Below, piece by piece: positions 27,989-36,323 of a DNA stretch of 64,000 bases (the stretch's first letter is position 1; every line of letters begins with the position of its first letter). The DNA comes from Methylobacterium sp. SyP6R (GTDB taxonomy: Bacteria; Pseudomonadota; Alphaproteobacteria; Rhizobiales; Beijerinckiaceae), in NCBI RefSeq assembly GCF_019216885.1, contig NZ_JAAQRC020000001.1, positions 2,294,001 through 2,358,000 of the forward strand, given 5' to 3'. The translations under genes were made by a program, and so were the position numbers. Below the pieces are notes generated by a model. That model was not told the DNA's origin. It searched no databases and saw only the letters and a list, made by a program, of their open reading frames with translations.

Positions 27989-28996
27989 ATGCCTGAATTC
28001 TGGGTCTCGAGCGGCCATCACCTCACCCGGCGCGACGCGGGCGGCGGACTCGTCGTCACCGACGAGTTGCTGCTGGCCTATCTCGCGCGCCCCGAACTGG
28101 TGCCGCCGGACGAGGCCTGCGACGCCGAGCGGGCGCTTCACGCCGCGCTCCTCGGCCATCCCCGCCGCCCGGTCGCGCCGGCCGAGATCGCGGCGATCAC
28201 CGACGCGGATGCGCGGGAAAACTGGGAGGTCATCCTCGCCTTCCGCGACCGCCTGCTCGCCGCCCGCTCCGTCGAGGCGGCCTATCTCGATCTCGTGCGG
28301 CGGGGCGTCTCGGGCACGCCGCCGCTCTTCCTCAACCAGCTCGTCCACCTCATCTTGCGCAACGCGCTCGATGCTTGCGACGATCCCTATACGTTGCGCG
28401 CCGCCGAGCTGTTCTTCCGTCCGCAGCGGGCCTCCGTCACCGACGGCGCGCTGCTGCTCGCCGATGCCGAGCTGATCGACGAGGCGGAGGGCGCGCGCGG
28501 GCAATCCCCCCTCGTGGCGATGCTGGGGCGCGAGCCGGTCTCCGAGCTCGACGTGCTGACGGCCGAGAATGCCTGGACCTACTGGAGCCGGTCCGACGCC
28601 TTCAGCATGGCGCTCAACCTCGGCTCCGATCCGAAGAGCCGCGAGGGGCTGGCCCGGGCGATCGAAGCCTTCGTCCGCCACCTGCTGGCGGTCGAGGTGG
28701 CGGTGGCACCGATCCCGGCGATCGAGGACAAGGACTGGCGCTGGTTCGTCGGGCTCGACCAGGAGGGCACGCGGATCGGCAACGCGCTGTGGCGCGGCGA
28801 GCCCGTCGATGCCGCCGCCGGTGAGCGGGTGATCGCCCTGTTCCGTCTGACGATCCTCGATCCGACCCGGGCCGATCCGCGGGTCGGCGACCGGCCGGTC
28901 TACCTGCTGCTCGCCATGGCGCCGGACCGGACCGTGACGCTGAAGCCGCAGAACCTGATCGCCGGCCTGCCGGTTGTCGTGACGGGAGAGGCCTGA
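27989..28996 (+). CDS. DUF6352 family protein
   Basis: 335 residues, opening MPEFWVSSGHHLTRRDAGGG, which is how I recall this family beginning. It is a soluble alpha-rich protein with no cysteine cluster or nucleotide motif. The centre has FLNQLVHLILRNALDACDDP and a later YWSRSDAFSMALNL stretch. The stop (TGATG) overlaps the DUF3305 start by one base. It is conserved in position within FDH accessory operons and its function is not established. Confidence 0.8.
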   Translation: MPEFWVSSGHHLTRRDAGGGLVVTDELLLAYLARPELVPPDEACDAERALHAALLGHPRRPVAPAEIAAITDADARENWEVILAFRDRLLAARSVEAAYLDLVRRGVSGTPPLFLNQLVHLILRNALDACDDPYTLRAAELFFRPQRASVTDGALLLADAELIDEAEGARGQSPLVAMLGREPVSELDVLTAENAWTYWSRSDAFSMALNLGSDPKSREGLARAIEAFVRHLLAVEVAVAPIPAIEDKDWRWFVGLDQEGTRIGNALWRGEPVDAAAGERVIALFRLTILDPTRADPRVGDRPVYLLLAMAPDRTVTLKPQNLIAGLPVVVTGEA

Positions 28997-29505
28997 TGAG
29001 CACCCAGCTGATCGCCGTCGGGGTCGTCGTCGCCAGGCGCAAGCTGAAGGGGCCGTGGGCGAGCCATGCCTGGTTGCCCGTGGCGGTGCTGCCGGGACAG
29101 CCCGGCACCGCGCCCTGGACCCGCCTCTCGGCCTCGGAGGACGAGGAGACGTTCTATGCCGGTGCCTACGAGGTCGAGCTGCACCCGGCCGAGACGGCGC
29201 ATTACGGCGACAACCTCGCGGCGGCGCAGCCCTCGCTCTGGGTGGCCCTGCGCGAGACCGGCCCCGACACCTACGCCGTCGCCACCGTGACGGCCGATCC
29301 CTACGAGGGCGAATCCCTGGCGGAGGGCATCGGCGAGATCGTCGAGGCGGTGCCGATGCCGCCCGAGATCCAGGCCGAGGTCGGCGCCTTCTACCGGGCG
29401 TTCCACGTCGAGCGGGTCTTCCACAAGCGCAAGCGCGACCGGGCCGACCCGGAGGCGCTCGCCCGCCAGGGAGGCGGCGCGCGGCGCCGGCCGGAGGAGC
29501 CGTGA
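28996..29505 (+). CDS. DUF3305 domain protein
   Basis: 169 residues. The core starts VGVVVARRKLKGPWASHAWL, the usual DUF3305 opening, followed by FYAGAYEVELHPAETAHY and VTADPYEGESL. It ends in a basic tail (HKRKRDRADPE, RRRPEEP). It overlaps the genes on both sides (1 base before, 4 bases after). It is a cytoplasmic protein always found with DUF3306 in FDH clusters, and its biochemical role is unknown. Confidence 0.85.
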   Translation: MSTQLIAVGVVVARRKLKGPWASHAWLPVAVLPGQPGTAPWTRLSASEDEETFYAGAYEVELHPAETAHYGDNLAAAQPSLWVALRETGPDTYAVATVTADPYEGESLAEGIGEIVEAVPMPPEIQAEVGAFYRAFHVERVFHKRKRDRADPEALARQGGGARRRPEEP

Positions 29506-30491
29506 GCGACGGCTTCCTCGCCCGCTGGTCGCGGCGCAAGCGCGACGAGGCGCGCCGGCCCGCGGATATTCCCACCGTCGCGCCGGAAACCGCAATGCCG
29601 GCCGGGGCGCCGGCTGAGGACGAAGCCTCCCTCAGCCCCGAAGAACTGGCGCAACTCCCATCGCTCGACGCGCTCACCGCCGCGACCGACCTGACCCCCT
29701 TCCTGCGCACCGGCGTGCCGCGGGTTCTGCGCAACGCGGCGTTGCGCCGGATGTGGTCGATCGACCCGACGATCCGCGACTTCGTCAGCGAGGCGCGGGA
29801 ATACGCCTATGACTGGAACACCCCCGGCGGCGTGCCGGGCACCGGCGGCGCGATCTCGGCCGAGGACGTGCGGGCGATGGTCGAGAAGGTGTTCGGGGGG
29901 GTGGAAGAGACGCCTCCCTGCGCCGATTCCGGCGAAGCGGGCATTTCCGAAAATGGCGCGCCTCTCCCCTCTCCCCGCGGGCGGGGAGAGGGCTTCACCC
30001 CCCTTGCCGGGGGTGAAGCGAGCAGAGAACCGCAGGTTCGCCGCGAGGGTGAGGGGGTTTCGACGAGTGAGACAGTTCCGGTAATTCCCCCTCCCCCCAC
30101 AGAACTCGGGCTTGCCCGAGTTCTGCATCCGAGCATCCAAGTCGGGCATGCCCGACTTGGATTGGGGGAGGGTGGCCTACGGAGTAGGCCGGGAGAGGGG
30201 CAGCGCGACGCTGATCCAGAGGGCGCCCTTCATCATGGGCGCGACTTTTCCGGAAGCGGCGTCCCCTCTCCCGGCTCGCTCCGCTCGCCACCCTCCCCCG
30301 CAGAGGGGGGAGGGGAAAACCTGCGTCTTTTCCCTTTCCCGGACAGCCCTGTGCCCACGGGGGTTGGGATTGCGCACCAAACTCCACAGTTCTCGTCCGT
30401 GGCAGAGAGTGGCCGCAACCACCCCGAACCACCCCCCGAGCCCCCCTCCCCACCCCGCCTGCGACGCCATGGCGGGGCCCTGCCGATTTGA
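29502..30491 (+). CDS. DUF3306 domain protein, enlarged by in-frame repeat insertion
   Basis: 329 residues from the GTG at 29502 (GTGA overlap). Residues 1-135 are a normal DUF3306 core (FLARWSRRKRDEARRP, LPSLDALTAATDLTPFLR, VPRVLRNAALRRMW). The region after about residue 150 is Pro/Gly/Arg-rich and is encoded by palindromic repeat DNA at about 29960-30320, including a family A element shared with 9590-9765. The last residues, LRRHGGALPI, look like the normal family C-terminus, so the insertions stayed in frame. The extra length is probably disordered. It may tolerate the insert or be impaired. Confidence 0.8.
   Translation: MSDGFLARWSRRKRDEARRPADIPTVAPETAMPAGAPAEDEASLSPEELAQLPSLDALTAATDLTPFLRTGVPRVLRNAALRRMWSIDPTIRDFVSEAREYAYDWNTPGGVPGTGGAISAEDVRAMVEKVFGGVEETPPCADSGEAGISENGAPLPSPRGRGEGFTPLAGGEASREPQVRREGEGVSTSETVPVIPPPPTELGLARVLHPSIQVGHARLGLGEGGLRSRPGEGQRDADPEGALHHGRDFSGSGVPSPGSLRSPPSPAEGGGENLRLFPFPDSPVPTGVGIAHQTPQFSSVAESGRNHPEPPPEPPSPPRLRRHGGALPI
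29961..30163. repeat. Composite palindromes inside the DUF3306 gene
   Basis: Three palindromic blocks follow each other: CCCTCTCCCCGCGGG with its complement from about 29966, GAACTCGGG with CCCGAGTTC at 30102-30123, and CCAAGTCGGG with CCCGACTTGG at 30137-30160. All are read through as codons. They directly abut the family A element. Confidence 0.75.
30164..30315. repeat. Long palindromic repeat, family A (copy 2), within the DUF3306 coding sequence
   Basis: It starts GGGGGAGGGTGGCC and ends CCACCCTCCCCCGCAGAGGG. Positions 30187-30228 are a perfect 42-base match to the complement of 9679-9720. Here the element lies wholly inside an open reading frame and adds about 50 codons. Confidence 0.85.
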
Positions 30492-30508
30492 AGCGTTAGA
30501 AAGTCGAA

Positions 30509-30536
30509 TTGCGCTCGATCGAATCCCCGCTATGGT
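30509..30536 (+). promoter_or_regulatory. Possible promoter for the TorD-FDH structural operon
   Basis: TTGCGC at 30509-30514 and TATGGT at 30531-30536 are separated by 16 bases, in the 144-base gap between DUF3306 and TorD. A small hairpin (GCAAC/GTTGC, 30540-30554) follows in the leader. The elements are weak matches to a sigma-70 promoter and are supported mainly by position. Confidence 0.35.
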
Positions 30537-30635
30537 GCCGGCAACGGGACGTTGCATCCTCCAAACGAAGGAGAGGCTCGAGGGCCGGCAGGCCCCGATG
30601 CAGGTCCCGATCGTGAAGTCGCGTTGCACGAGGTG

Positions 30636-31232
30636 ATGGTGAACCAGGGCCCCGATCCGGTCGACGAGATCGACGCTCTGCGCGCGCAGGAATACGATCT
30701 CCTGGCGGCGGTCCTCGGTCGCGCGCCGGGCCCGGATCTGCTGGCGGCCCTGCAGGGCCTCGACGGCGACGCGACGCCCCTCGGCCAGGCCCACGCCGCC
30801 CTCGGCCGCGCGGCCCGCGAGGCCGCGCCCCGCGAGATCGGCCGCGACTACTTCGCCCTGTTCGTCGGCGTCGGGCGCGGACTGATCATGCCCTACGCCT
30901 CCTATTACCTCACCGGCTTCCTCAACGAGCGGCCGCTCGCCCGGGTCCGGCAGGATTTCGCGGAGCTTGGGCTGGAGCGCGATCCGACGTCGAGCGAGCC
31001 GGAGGACCATGCCGCCACCCTGCTCGAGGTGATGGCCAATCTCGCAGCAAGGCGCCTGCCGGCGGAGCCCGGCGCCGATCATCGCTTCTTCGAGCGGCAT
31101 CTGAAGCCGTGGATCGGGCGTTTCTTCACCGACGTTGCGGCGCAAGCCAGCACCCCGTTCTACCGTGCGGTCGGCGAACTCGGCGAGGTATTCACGACGA
31201 TCGAGGCCGAGGCCTTCGCGATGGAAGCGTGA
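30636..31232 (+). CDS. TorD/DmsD-family chaperone for formate dehydrogenase
   Basis: 198 residues from the ATG at 30636. An in-frame ATG at 30552 exists, but the added 28 residues look unlike the family. All-helical TorD features are visible: RAQEYDLLAAVLGRAPGPDLL, REIGRDYFALFVGVGRGLIMPYAS (the YxxLFxGxGxG-type motif), and EPEDHAATLLEVMANL (family ExxDH). These chaperones bind Tat signal peptides and help load Moco before export. The client here is surely the Tat-bearing alpha subunit encoded just downstream. Confidence 0.88.
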   Translation: MVNQGPDPVDEIDALRAQEYDLLAAVLGRAPGPDLLAALQGLDGDATPLGQAHAALGRAAREAAPREIGRDYFALFVGVGRGLIMPYASYYLTGFLNERPLARVRQDFAELGLERDPTSSEPEDHAATLLEVMANLAARRLPAEPGADHRFFERHLKPWIGRFFTDVAAQASTPFYRAVGELGEVFTTIEAEAFAMEA

Positions 31233-31284
31233 CGTGAGCCAAGACGACGTGAACCGGGACGCGGATACGAAGAGGAGAGCCGCG

Positions 31285-31524
31285 ATGCGGCAAGAGAACG
31301 AGACCCGCAAGGACGGCGAGACCAGCCTCGGGCGGCGGCAATTCTTCCGCGCGCTCGGCGGAGGCACCGCCGCGGCGGCGGCCGCCATCGCCTCCGTGCC
31401 GCTCACGCCCACCGAGGCCCAGGCCTACGACCCCGGCAATGCCGAGACCCGGTCGCGCTACCGCGAGACCGACCACGTCAAGGCCTTCTACCGCACCAAC
31501 GGCTACGAGACGCTCAAGAAGTGA
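31285..31524 (+). CDS. Small Tat-signal protein of the formate dehydrogenase region (TIGR02811 type)
   Basis: 79 residues from the ATG at 31285, with GAGGAGAG upstream. Residues 17-45 hold a twin-arginine motif and hydrophobic core (GRRQFFRALGGG then a long Ala run). The mature part is only about 35 residues and ends VKAFYRTNGYETLKK. Such mini-proteins precede the FDH alpha gene in many bacteria and may be an accessory subunit or an export partner. It overlaps or abuts the start of the alpha gene. Confidence 0.85.
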   Translation: MRQENETRKDGETSLGRRQFFRALGGGTAAAAAAIASVPLTPTEAQAYDPGNAETRSRYRETDHVKAFYRTNGYETLKK

Positions 31525-31532
31525 GACCGGCG

Positions 31533-34475
31533 ATGCTGACCAAGCGCAGGAGCGGCGTTGCGGGCCGCGGCAGCCACCAGGCCCTCGCCGCGGGCCTGAC
31601 CGCCCCCACCCTCGACCGCCGCGGCTTCCTGCGGAAATCGGGACTGGCCGCCGGCGGCCTCGCGGCCCTCGGCTCGTTGCGGCTCGGCGCGGTGCGTCAG
31701 GCTGAGGCCGCCGGCTCGTCCGCCGATCCGGCGCAGGCCGTGATCCGCAAGAACGTCTGCACCCACTGCTCGGTCGGCTGCACCGTGACCGCGGAAGTCG
31801 TCAACGGCGTCTGGGTCGGCCAGGAGCCGTCCTGGGGCAGCCCGATCAACCGCGGGGCGCATTGCGCCAAGGGCGCGGCGATCCGCGAGCTGGTCCACAG
31901 CGACCGCCGCCTGCGCTACCCGATGAAGATCGCGAATGGCGAGTGGCAGCGCATCTCCTGGGACCAAGCGATCACCGAGATCACCGACAAGCTCCAGGCG
32001 ATCCGCAACAAGAACGGTGCGGATTCGGTCTACTGGCTCGGCTCGGCCAAGTTTACCAACGAGGCCTCGTATCTGTTCCGCAAGTTCGCGGCCTATTGGG
32101 GCACCAACAACGTCGATCACCAAGCGCGCATCTGCCACTCGACCACGGTGGCGGGTGTGGCCAACACCTGGGGCTACGGCGCCCAGACGAATTCGTACAA
32201 CGACATCCGCAACGCCAAGACGATGATCATCCTCGGCGGCAACCCCGCCGAGGCGCACCCGATCTCCATGCAGCACGTGCTGTCGGGCAAGGAGATCAAC
32301 CGCGCCAACATGATCGTCATCGATCCGCGCTTCACCCGCACCGCCGCGCACGCGACCGAGTACGTCCGGATCCGCTCCGGCACCGACATCCCGGTGATCT
32401 GGGGCATCCTCTGGCACATCTTCCAGAACGGCTGGGAGGACAAGGCCTTCATCGAGCAGCGCGTCTACGCGATGGACGACGTGCGCAAGGAAGTCGCCAA
32501 GTGGACGCCCGACGAGGTCGAGCGGGTGTCGGGCGTGCCGGGCGAGCAATTGAAGCGCGTCGCCGAGCTCTTCGCCAAGGAGAAGCCCGCGACCCTGATC
32601 TGGTGCATGGGCGCGACCCAGCACACGGTCGGCACCGCCAACGTGCGGGCGCTCTGCATCCTGTGCCTGGCCACCGGCAATGTCGGCAAGCCGGGGACCG
32701 GCGCCAACATCTTCCGCGGCCACACCAACGTCCAGGGCGCCACTGACCTCGGCCTCGATGTGACGACGCTGCCGCTCTATTACGGCCTCGTCGAGGGCGG
32801 CTGGAAGCACTGGGCCCGGGTCTGGGAGGTCGAGTACGACTGGCTGCAATCGCGCTTCGACGAAGTCCCCGCCAGCGCCGGCCGCAAGGCCCGCTCGCGC
32901 AAGGAGAACATGGAGACCCCCGGCCTCACCTCGACCCGGTGGTTCGACGCGGTGAGCCTGCCGGCCGAGCAGGTCGACCAGCGCACGCCCTTGAAGGCCA
33001 TGATGGTGTTCGGCCATGGCGGCAACACCGTGACCCGGATGCCCGAGGCGGTGAAGGGCATGGCGGAACTGGAACTCCTCGTCGTCGCCGACCCGCACCC
33101 GACCACCTTCGCGGCGATGGATGCGCGGCGCGACAACACCTACCTCCTGCCGATCTGCACCTCGCTGGAGATGGACGGGTCGCGCACGGCCTCGAACCGC
33201 TCGCTGCAATGGGGCGAGCAGATCGTGAAGCCGGCCTTCGAATCGAAGACCGACTACGAGGTCATCTACCGGATGGCGAGCAAGCTCGGTTTCGCCGACA
33301 GCCTGTTCAAGAACGTCAAGGTGGTGGACGGCATCCCGGTCGCCGAGGACCTGCTGCGGGAGATCAACCGCGGCGGCTGGTCGACGGGCTATTGCGGCCA
33401 GAGCCCCGAGCGCCTGAAGGCGCACATGAAGAATCAGCACAAGTTCGACCTCGTCACGTTGCGCGCGCCGAAGGACGATCCTGAGGTCGGCGGCGACTAT
33501 TACGGCCTGCCCTGGCCGTGCTGGGGCAAGCCCGAGATCAGGCATCCCGGCACCCACATCCTCTACAACACGTCGCTGCACGTGAAGGAGGGTGGCGGCA
33601 CCTTCCGGGCCCGGTTCGGCACCGAGCGCAACGGCGCGACGCTGCTGGCGGAAGATTCCTTCTCCCAGGGCTCGGACCTCACCGACGGCTACCCGGAATT
33701 CACCTTCGGGGTGTTCCGCAAGCTCGGCTGGGACAAGGACCTGACGGCGGACGAACTCGCCACCATCCAGCGGATCGGCGGCAACAACCCGGACGCGGTC
33801 AGCTGGGCCACCGACCTGTCGGGCGGCATCCAGCGGGTCTGCCTCGATCACGGCGTGATCCCGTTCGGCAACGGCAAGGCCCGGGCCAATGCCTGGAACC
33901 TGCCCGATCCGGTGCCGGTCCACCGCGAGCCGGTCTACTCGCCGCGCCCCGACCTCGTCGCCAAATACCCGACCCGGCCCGACGAGCGGCAGTTCCGGAT
34001 GCCGAATGTCGGCTTCTCGGTGCAGAAGGCGGCGGTCGATCGCGGGATCGCCAAGCAGTTCCCGATCATCCTGTCCTCGGGCCGCCTCGTCGAATACGAG
34101 GGCGGCGGCGAGGAGACCCGCTCGAATCCCTGGCTTGCCGAGCTGCAGCAGGACATGTTCGTCGAGGTCAACACCCAAGACGCCGCCGAGCGCGGCATCA
34201 AGGACGGCCAGTTCGTCTGGGTCTACGGCCCGGAGAATTCCTCCAAGGCCAAGGTGAAGGCACTCGTGACGGATCGCGTTGCCAAGGGCGTGGCCTGGAT
34301 GCCGTTCCACTTCTCGGGCTGGTACCAGGGCAAGGACATGCGCGACTTCTACCCGAAGGGCGCCGACCCCGTGGTGCTGGGCGAGAGCGTCAACACCGTC
34401 ACCACCTACGGCTTCGATCCCGTCACGGGCATGCAGGAGACCAAGGTGACCCTCTGTCAGATCAGCGCGGCGTAA
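31533..34475 (+). CDS. fdhA: Formate dehydrogenase catalytic alpha subunit, periplasmic Mo/W-bisMGD enzyme
   Basis: About 980 residues. I chose the ATG at 31533. A GTG at 31521 overlapping the previous stop is an alternative. A Tat signal (RRGFLRKSG, 29-37) directs export. One [4Fe-4S] site is formed by Cys76, Cys79, Cys83 and Cys111 (CTHCSVGC, then HCAKG). The metal ligand is Cys201 in ARICHSTTVAG, where E. coli FdnG has selenocysteine, followed by the catalytic His. The molybdopterin-binding domains and the C-terminal MopB_CT domain are complete. It oxidises formate to CO2 in the periplasm and passes electrons to the beta subunit. It matches the Methylobacterium FDH3 type. Confidence 0.95.
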   Translation: MLTKRRSGVAGRGSHQALAAGLTAPTLDRRGFLRKSGLAAGGLAALGSLRLGAVRQAEAAGSSADPAQAVIRKNVCTHCSVGCTVTAEVVNGVWVGQEPSWGSPINRGAHCAKGAAIRELVHSDRRLRYPMKIANGEWQRISWDQAITEITDKLQAIRNKNGADSVYWLGSAKFTNEASYLFRKFAAYWGTNNVDHQARICHSTTVAGVANTWGYGAQTNSYNDIRNAKTMIILGGNPAEAHPISMQHVLSGKEINRANMIVIDPRFTRTAAHATEYVRIRSGTDIPVIWGILWHIFQNGWEDKAFIEQRVYAMDDVRKEVAKWTPDEVERVSGVPGEQLKRVAELFAKEKPATLIWCMGATQHTVGTANVRALCILCLATGNVGKPGTGANIFRGHTNVQGATDLGLDVTTLPLYYGLVEGGWKHWARVWEVEYDWLQSRFDEVPASAGRKARSRKENMETPGLTSTRWFDAVSLPAEQVDQRTPLKAMMVFGHGGNTVTRMPEAVKGMAELELLVVADPHPTTFAAMDARRDNTYLLPICTSLEMDGSRTASNRSLQWGEQIVKPAFESKTDYEVIYRMASKLGFADSLFKNVKVVDGIPVAEDLLREINRGGWSTGYCGQSPERLKAHMKNQHKFDLVTLRAPKDDPEVGGDYYGLPWPCWGKPEIRHPGTHILYNTSLHVKEGGGTFRARFGTERNGATLLAEDSFSQGSDLTDGYPEFTFGVFRKLGWDKDLTADELATIQRIGGNNPDAVSWATDLSGGIQRVCLDHGVIPFGNGKARANAWNLPDPVPVHREPVYSPRPDLVAKYPTRPDERQFRMPNVGFSVQKAAVDRGIAKQFPIILSSGRLVEYEGGGEETRSNPWLAELQQDMFVEVNTQDAAERGIKDGQFVWVYGPENSSKAKVKALVTDRVAKGVAWMPFHFSGWYQGKDMRDFYPKGADPVVLGESVNTVTTYGFDPVTGMQETKVTLCQISAA

Positions 34476-34487
34476 GGGGGGATCCTC

Positions 34488-35084
34488 ATGGCCAGAATGA
34501 AGTTCCTCTGCGACGCCGACCGCTGCATCGAGTGCAACGCCTGCGTCACCGCCTGCAAGAACGAGCACGAGGTGCCGTGGGGCATCAACCGTCGCCGGGT
34601 CATCACCCTCAACGACGGCAAGCCCGGCGAGCGCTCGGTGTCGATGGCCTGCATGCACTGCACCGACGCGCCCTGCGCGGCGGTGTGCCCGGTGAACTGC
34701 TTCTACACCACGGCGGATGCCGTGGTGCTGCACTCCAAGGACCTGTGCATCGGCTGCGGCTACTGCTTCTACGCCTGCCCCTTCGGGGCGCCGCAATATC
34801 CCCGCGTCGGGAATTTCGGCTCCCGCGGCAAGATGGACAAGTGCACCTATTGCTCGGGCGGACCGGAACCCGACCTCTCGGTCGCCGAATACGAGAAATA
34901 CGGCTCGAACCGCCTTGCCGAGGGCAAGCTGCCGCTCTGCGCCGAGATGTGCTCGACCAAGTCTCTGCTGGCCGGCGACGGCGAGATGATCGCCCAGATC
35001 TACAAGGAGCGGGTGATCAAGCGCGGCTACGGCTCGGGCGCCTGGGGCTGGAAGACGGCCTACCGCGAGACGATCGCGATCTGA
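34488..35084 (+). CDS. fdhB: Formate dehydrogenase iron-sulfur beta subunit
   Basis: 198 residues. Four ferredoxin-type clusters are indicated by CIECNACVTACK, CMHCTDAPCAAVCP, CIGCGYCFYACP and a split set (CTYC plus CAEMC). It relays electrons from the alpha subunit to the membrane cytochrome. It has no signal of its own and is expected to be exported in complex with the Tat-bearing alpha subunit. It starts 12 bases after fdhA with GGGGGATCC ahead. It lacks the C-terminal membrane anchor found in E. coli FdnH. Confidence 0.94.
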   Translation: MARMKFLCDADRCIECNACVTACKNEHEVPWGINRRRVITLNDGKPGERSVSMACMHCTDAPCAAVCPVNCFYTTADAVVLHSKDLCIGCGYCFYACPFGAPQYPRVGNFGSRGKMDKCTYCSGGPEPDLSVAEYEKYGSNRLAEGKLPLCAEMCSTKSLLAGDGEMIAQIYKERVIKRGYGSGAWGWKTAYRETIAI

Positions 35085-35094
35085 GGGACTTCCG

Positions 35095-36096
35095 ATGCGC
35101 AGGCTGACCTCCCTCCTCCTCCTGGCCGCGACCCTGGCGCTGACGGCCCCGGCCGTCGCCCAGGTGCGCGCGCCCGACGGCGCCCCCAACCCGACCGCCT
35201 CCTCGGTCAACGAGGAGATGCTGTTCAAGCAGGACCCGAAGATCCACGGCCGGATCTCGATCCCGAACCAGACCGCCGCCAACCTGATCCAGCCTCAAGG
35301 CCGGGAATGGCGGGCGTTCCGCGAATCCTGGATGCCGTGGATCGGGGCGCTCGTCGTGCTCGGCATGATCGCCGCGCTCGGCCTGTTCTACTTCACCCGC
35401 GGCCGCATCCGCCTCGAGCACAGCGAGGAGTCGGGACGCAAGATCCTGCGCTTCAACAGCTTCGAGCGCTTCTCGCACTGGATGACGGCGAGCTGCTTCA
35501 TCGTTCTGTCGCTGTCGGGACTGAACTACATCTTCGGTAAGCGCCTGCTGATGCCGCTGATCGGGCCCGAAGCCTTCGCGACCCTGGCCCAGTACGGCAA
35601 GTACGCCCACATCTATCTCGCCTGGCCGTTCATGCTCGGCGTGCTGTTCATGCTGGTGCTCTGGGTGCGTGACAACATTCCGGGCAGGATCGACTGGATC
35701 TGGCTCAAGCAGGGCGGCGGGCTGCTGGGCGACGCGCATCCGAGCGCCGGGCGCTTCAATGCCGGCCAGAAGATGGTGTTCTGGATGGTGGTCGGCTTCG
35801 GCTTCGCCATGGGCGCCACCGGCCTGATGATGATCTTCCCGTTCGCATTCACCGACATCAACGGGATGCAGGTGATGCAGGTGATCCACTCGCTGATCGG
35901 CGTGGTGTTCATCGCCGGCATCCTGGCCCACATCTATATCGGGTCGCTCGGCATGGAGGGCGCCTACGACGCGATGGGCAGCGGCGAGGTGGATCTGGCC
36001 TGGGCCAAGGTCCACCACGATCTCTGGGTGAAGGAACAGCAGGCCAAGACCGCGAGCGGGCCGCAGCTCGGCCGCTCCCAGGTCCCGGCCGAGTAA
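35095..36096 (+). CDS. fdhC: Formate dehydrogenase cytochrome b gamma subunit
   Basis: 333 residues. There is an N-terminal Sec signal (LLLLAATLALTAPAVAQ), then a periplasmic segment and four to five membrane helices, including SHWMTASCFIVLSLSGLNYI, HIYLAWPFMLGVLFMLVLWV, and VIHSLIGVVFIAGILAHIYI. The His residues in these helices (HWM, KYAHIY, VIHS, LAHIY) are the likely haem b ligands of the FdnI-like family. It anchors the enzyme and hands electrons to quinone. It ends in a soluble tail. Confidence 0.93.
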   Translation: MRRLTSLLLLAATLALTAPAVAQVRAPDGAPNPTASSVNEEMLFKQDPKIHGRISIPNQTAANLIQPQGREWRAFRESWMPWIGALVVLGMIAALGLFYFTRGRIRLEHSEESGRKILRFNSFERFSHWMTASCFIVLSLSGLNYIFGKRLLMPLIGPEAFATLAQYGKYAHIYLAWPFMLGVLFMLVLWVRDNIPGRIDWIWLKQGGGLLGDAHPSAGRFNAGQKMVFWMVVGFGFAMGATGLMMIFPFAFTDINGMQVMQVIHSLIGVVFIAGILAHIYIGSLGMEGAYDAMGSGEVDLAWAKVHHDLWVKEQQAKTASGPQLGRSQVPAE

Positions 36097-36110
36097 GGGC
36101 GGAGAGAGCG

Positions 36111-36323
36111 ATGAAAGCCTTCCTGGTCGCCGTCGCGGCGGCCCTGGTGCTCGCCACCGCGGCGAGCTTCCTGCTCGGCGAGAACCAGCGTTTCGCCTAC
36201 CAGGCCTTCGCGACTTCCGGTGCCCGGGTCTCGGATCCGGGCACCAACCTCGTCGGCCCGCGCTGGACCGGCGACATCAAGGAGTCGGCTGCGGCTCGTC
36301 ATACGATGGAGCCGGGCTCGTGA
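36111..36323 (+). CDS. Small secreted protein at the end of the FDH operon
   Basis: 70 residues with an N-terminal hydrophobic segment (FLVAVAAALVLATAASFLLG) that is either a signal peptide or a single anchor. GCGGAGAGAGCG precedes the ATG at 36111. The mature part (VSDPGTNLVGPRWTGDIKES) has no recognisable motif. It overlaps the next gene (GTGATG) and lies 14 bases after fdhC. By position it may be a small accessory subunit of the membrane complex. Confidence 0.7.
   Translation: MKAFLVAVAAALVLATAASFLLGENQRFAYQAFATSGARVSDPGTNLVGPRWTGDIKESAAARHTMEPGS

Noticed and set aside
32133-32135. Selenocysteine at the FDH metal ligand
   Set aside because: The codon is TGC (Cys), not TGA, and there is no SECIS-like structure or sel gene in view.
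31503-35282. Very long open frame (1259 codons) on the minus strand opposite the formate dehydrogenase genes
   Set aside because: It is antisense to fdhA, fdhB and part of fdhC, which have full domain matches. Long antisense frames are expected at this GC content. Its sequence is low-complexity and matches no family.
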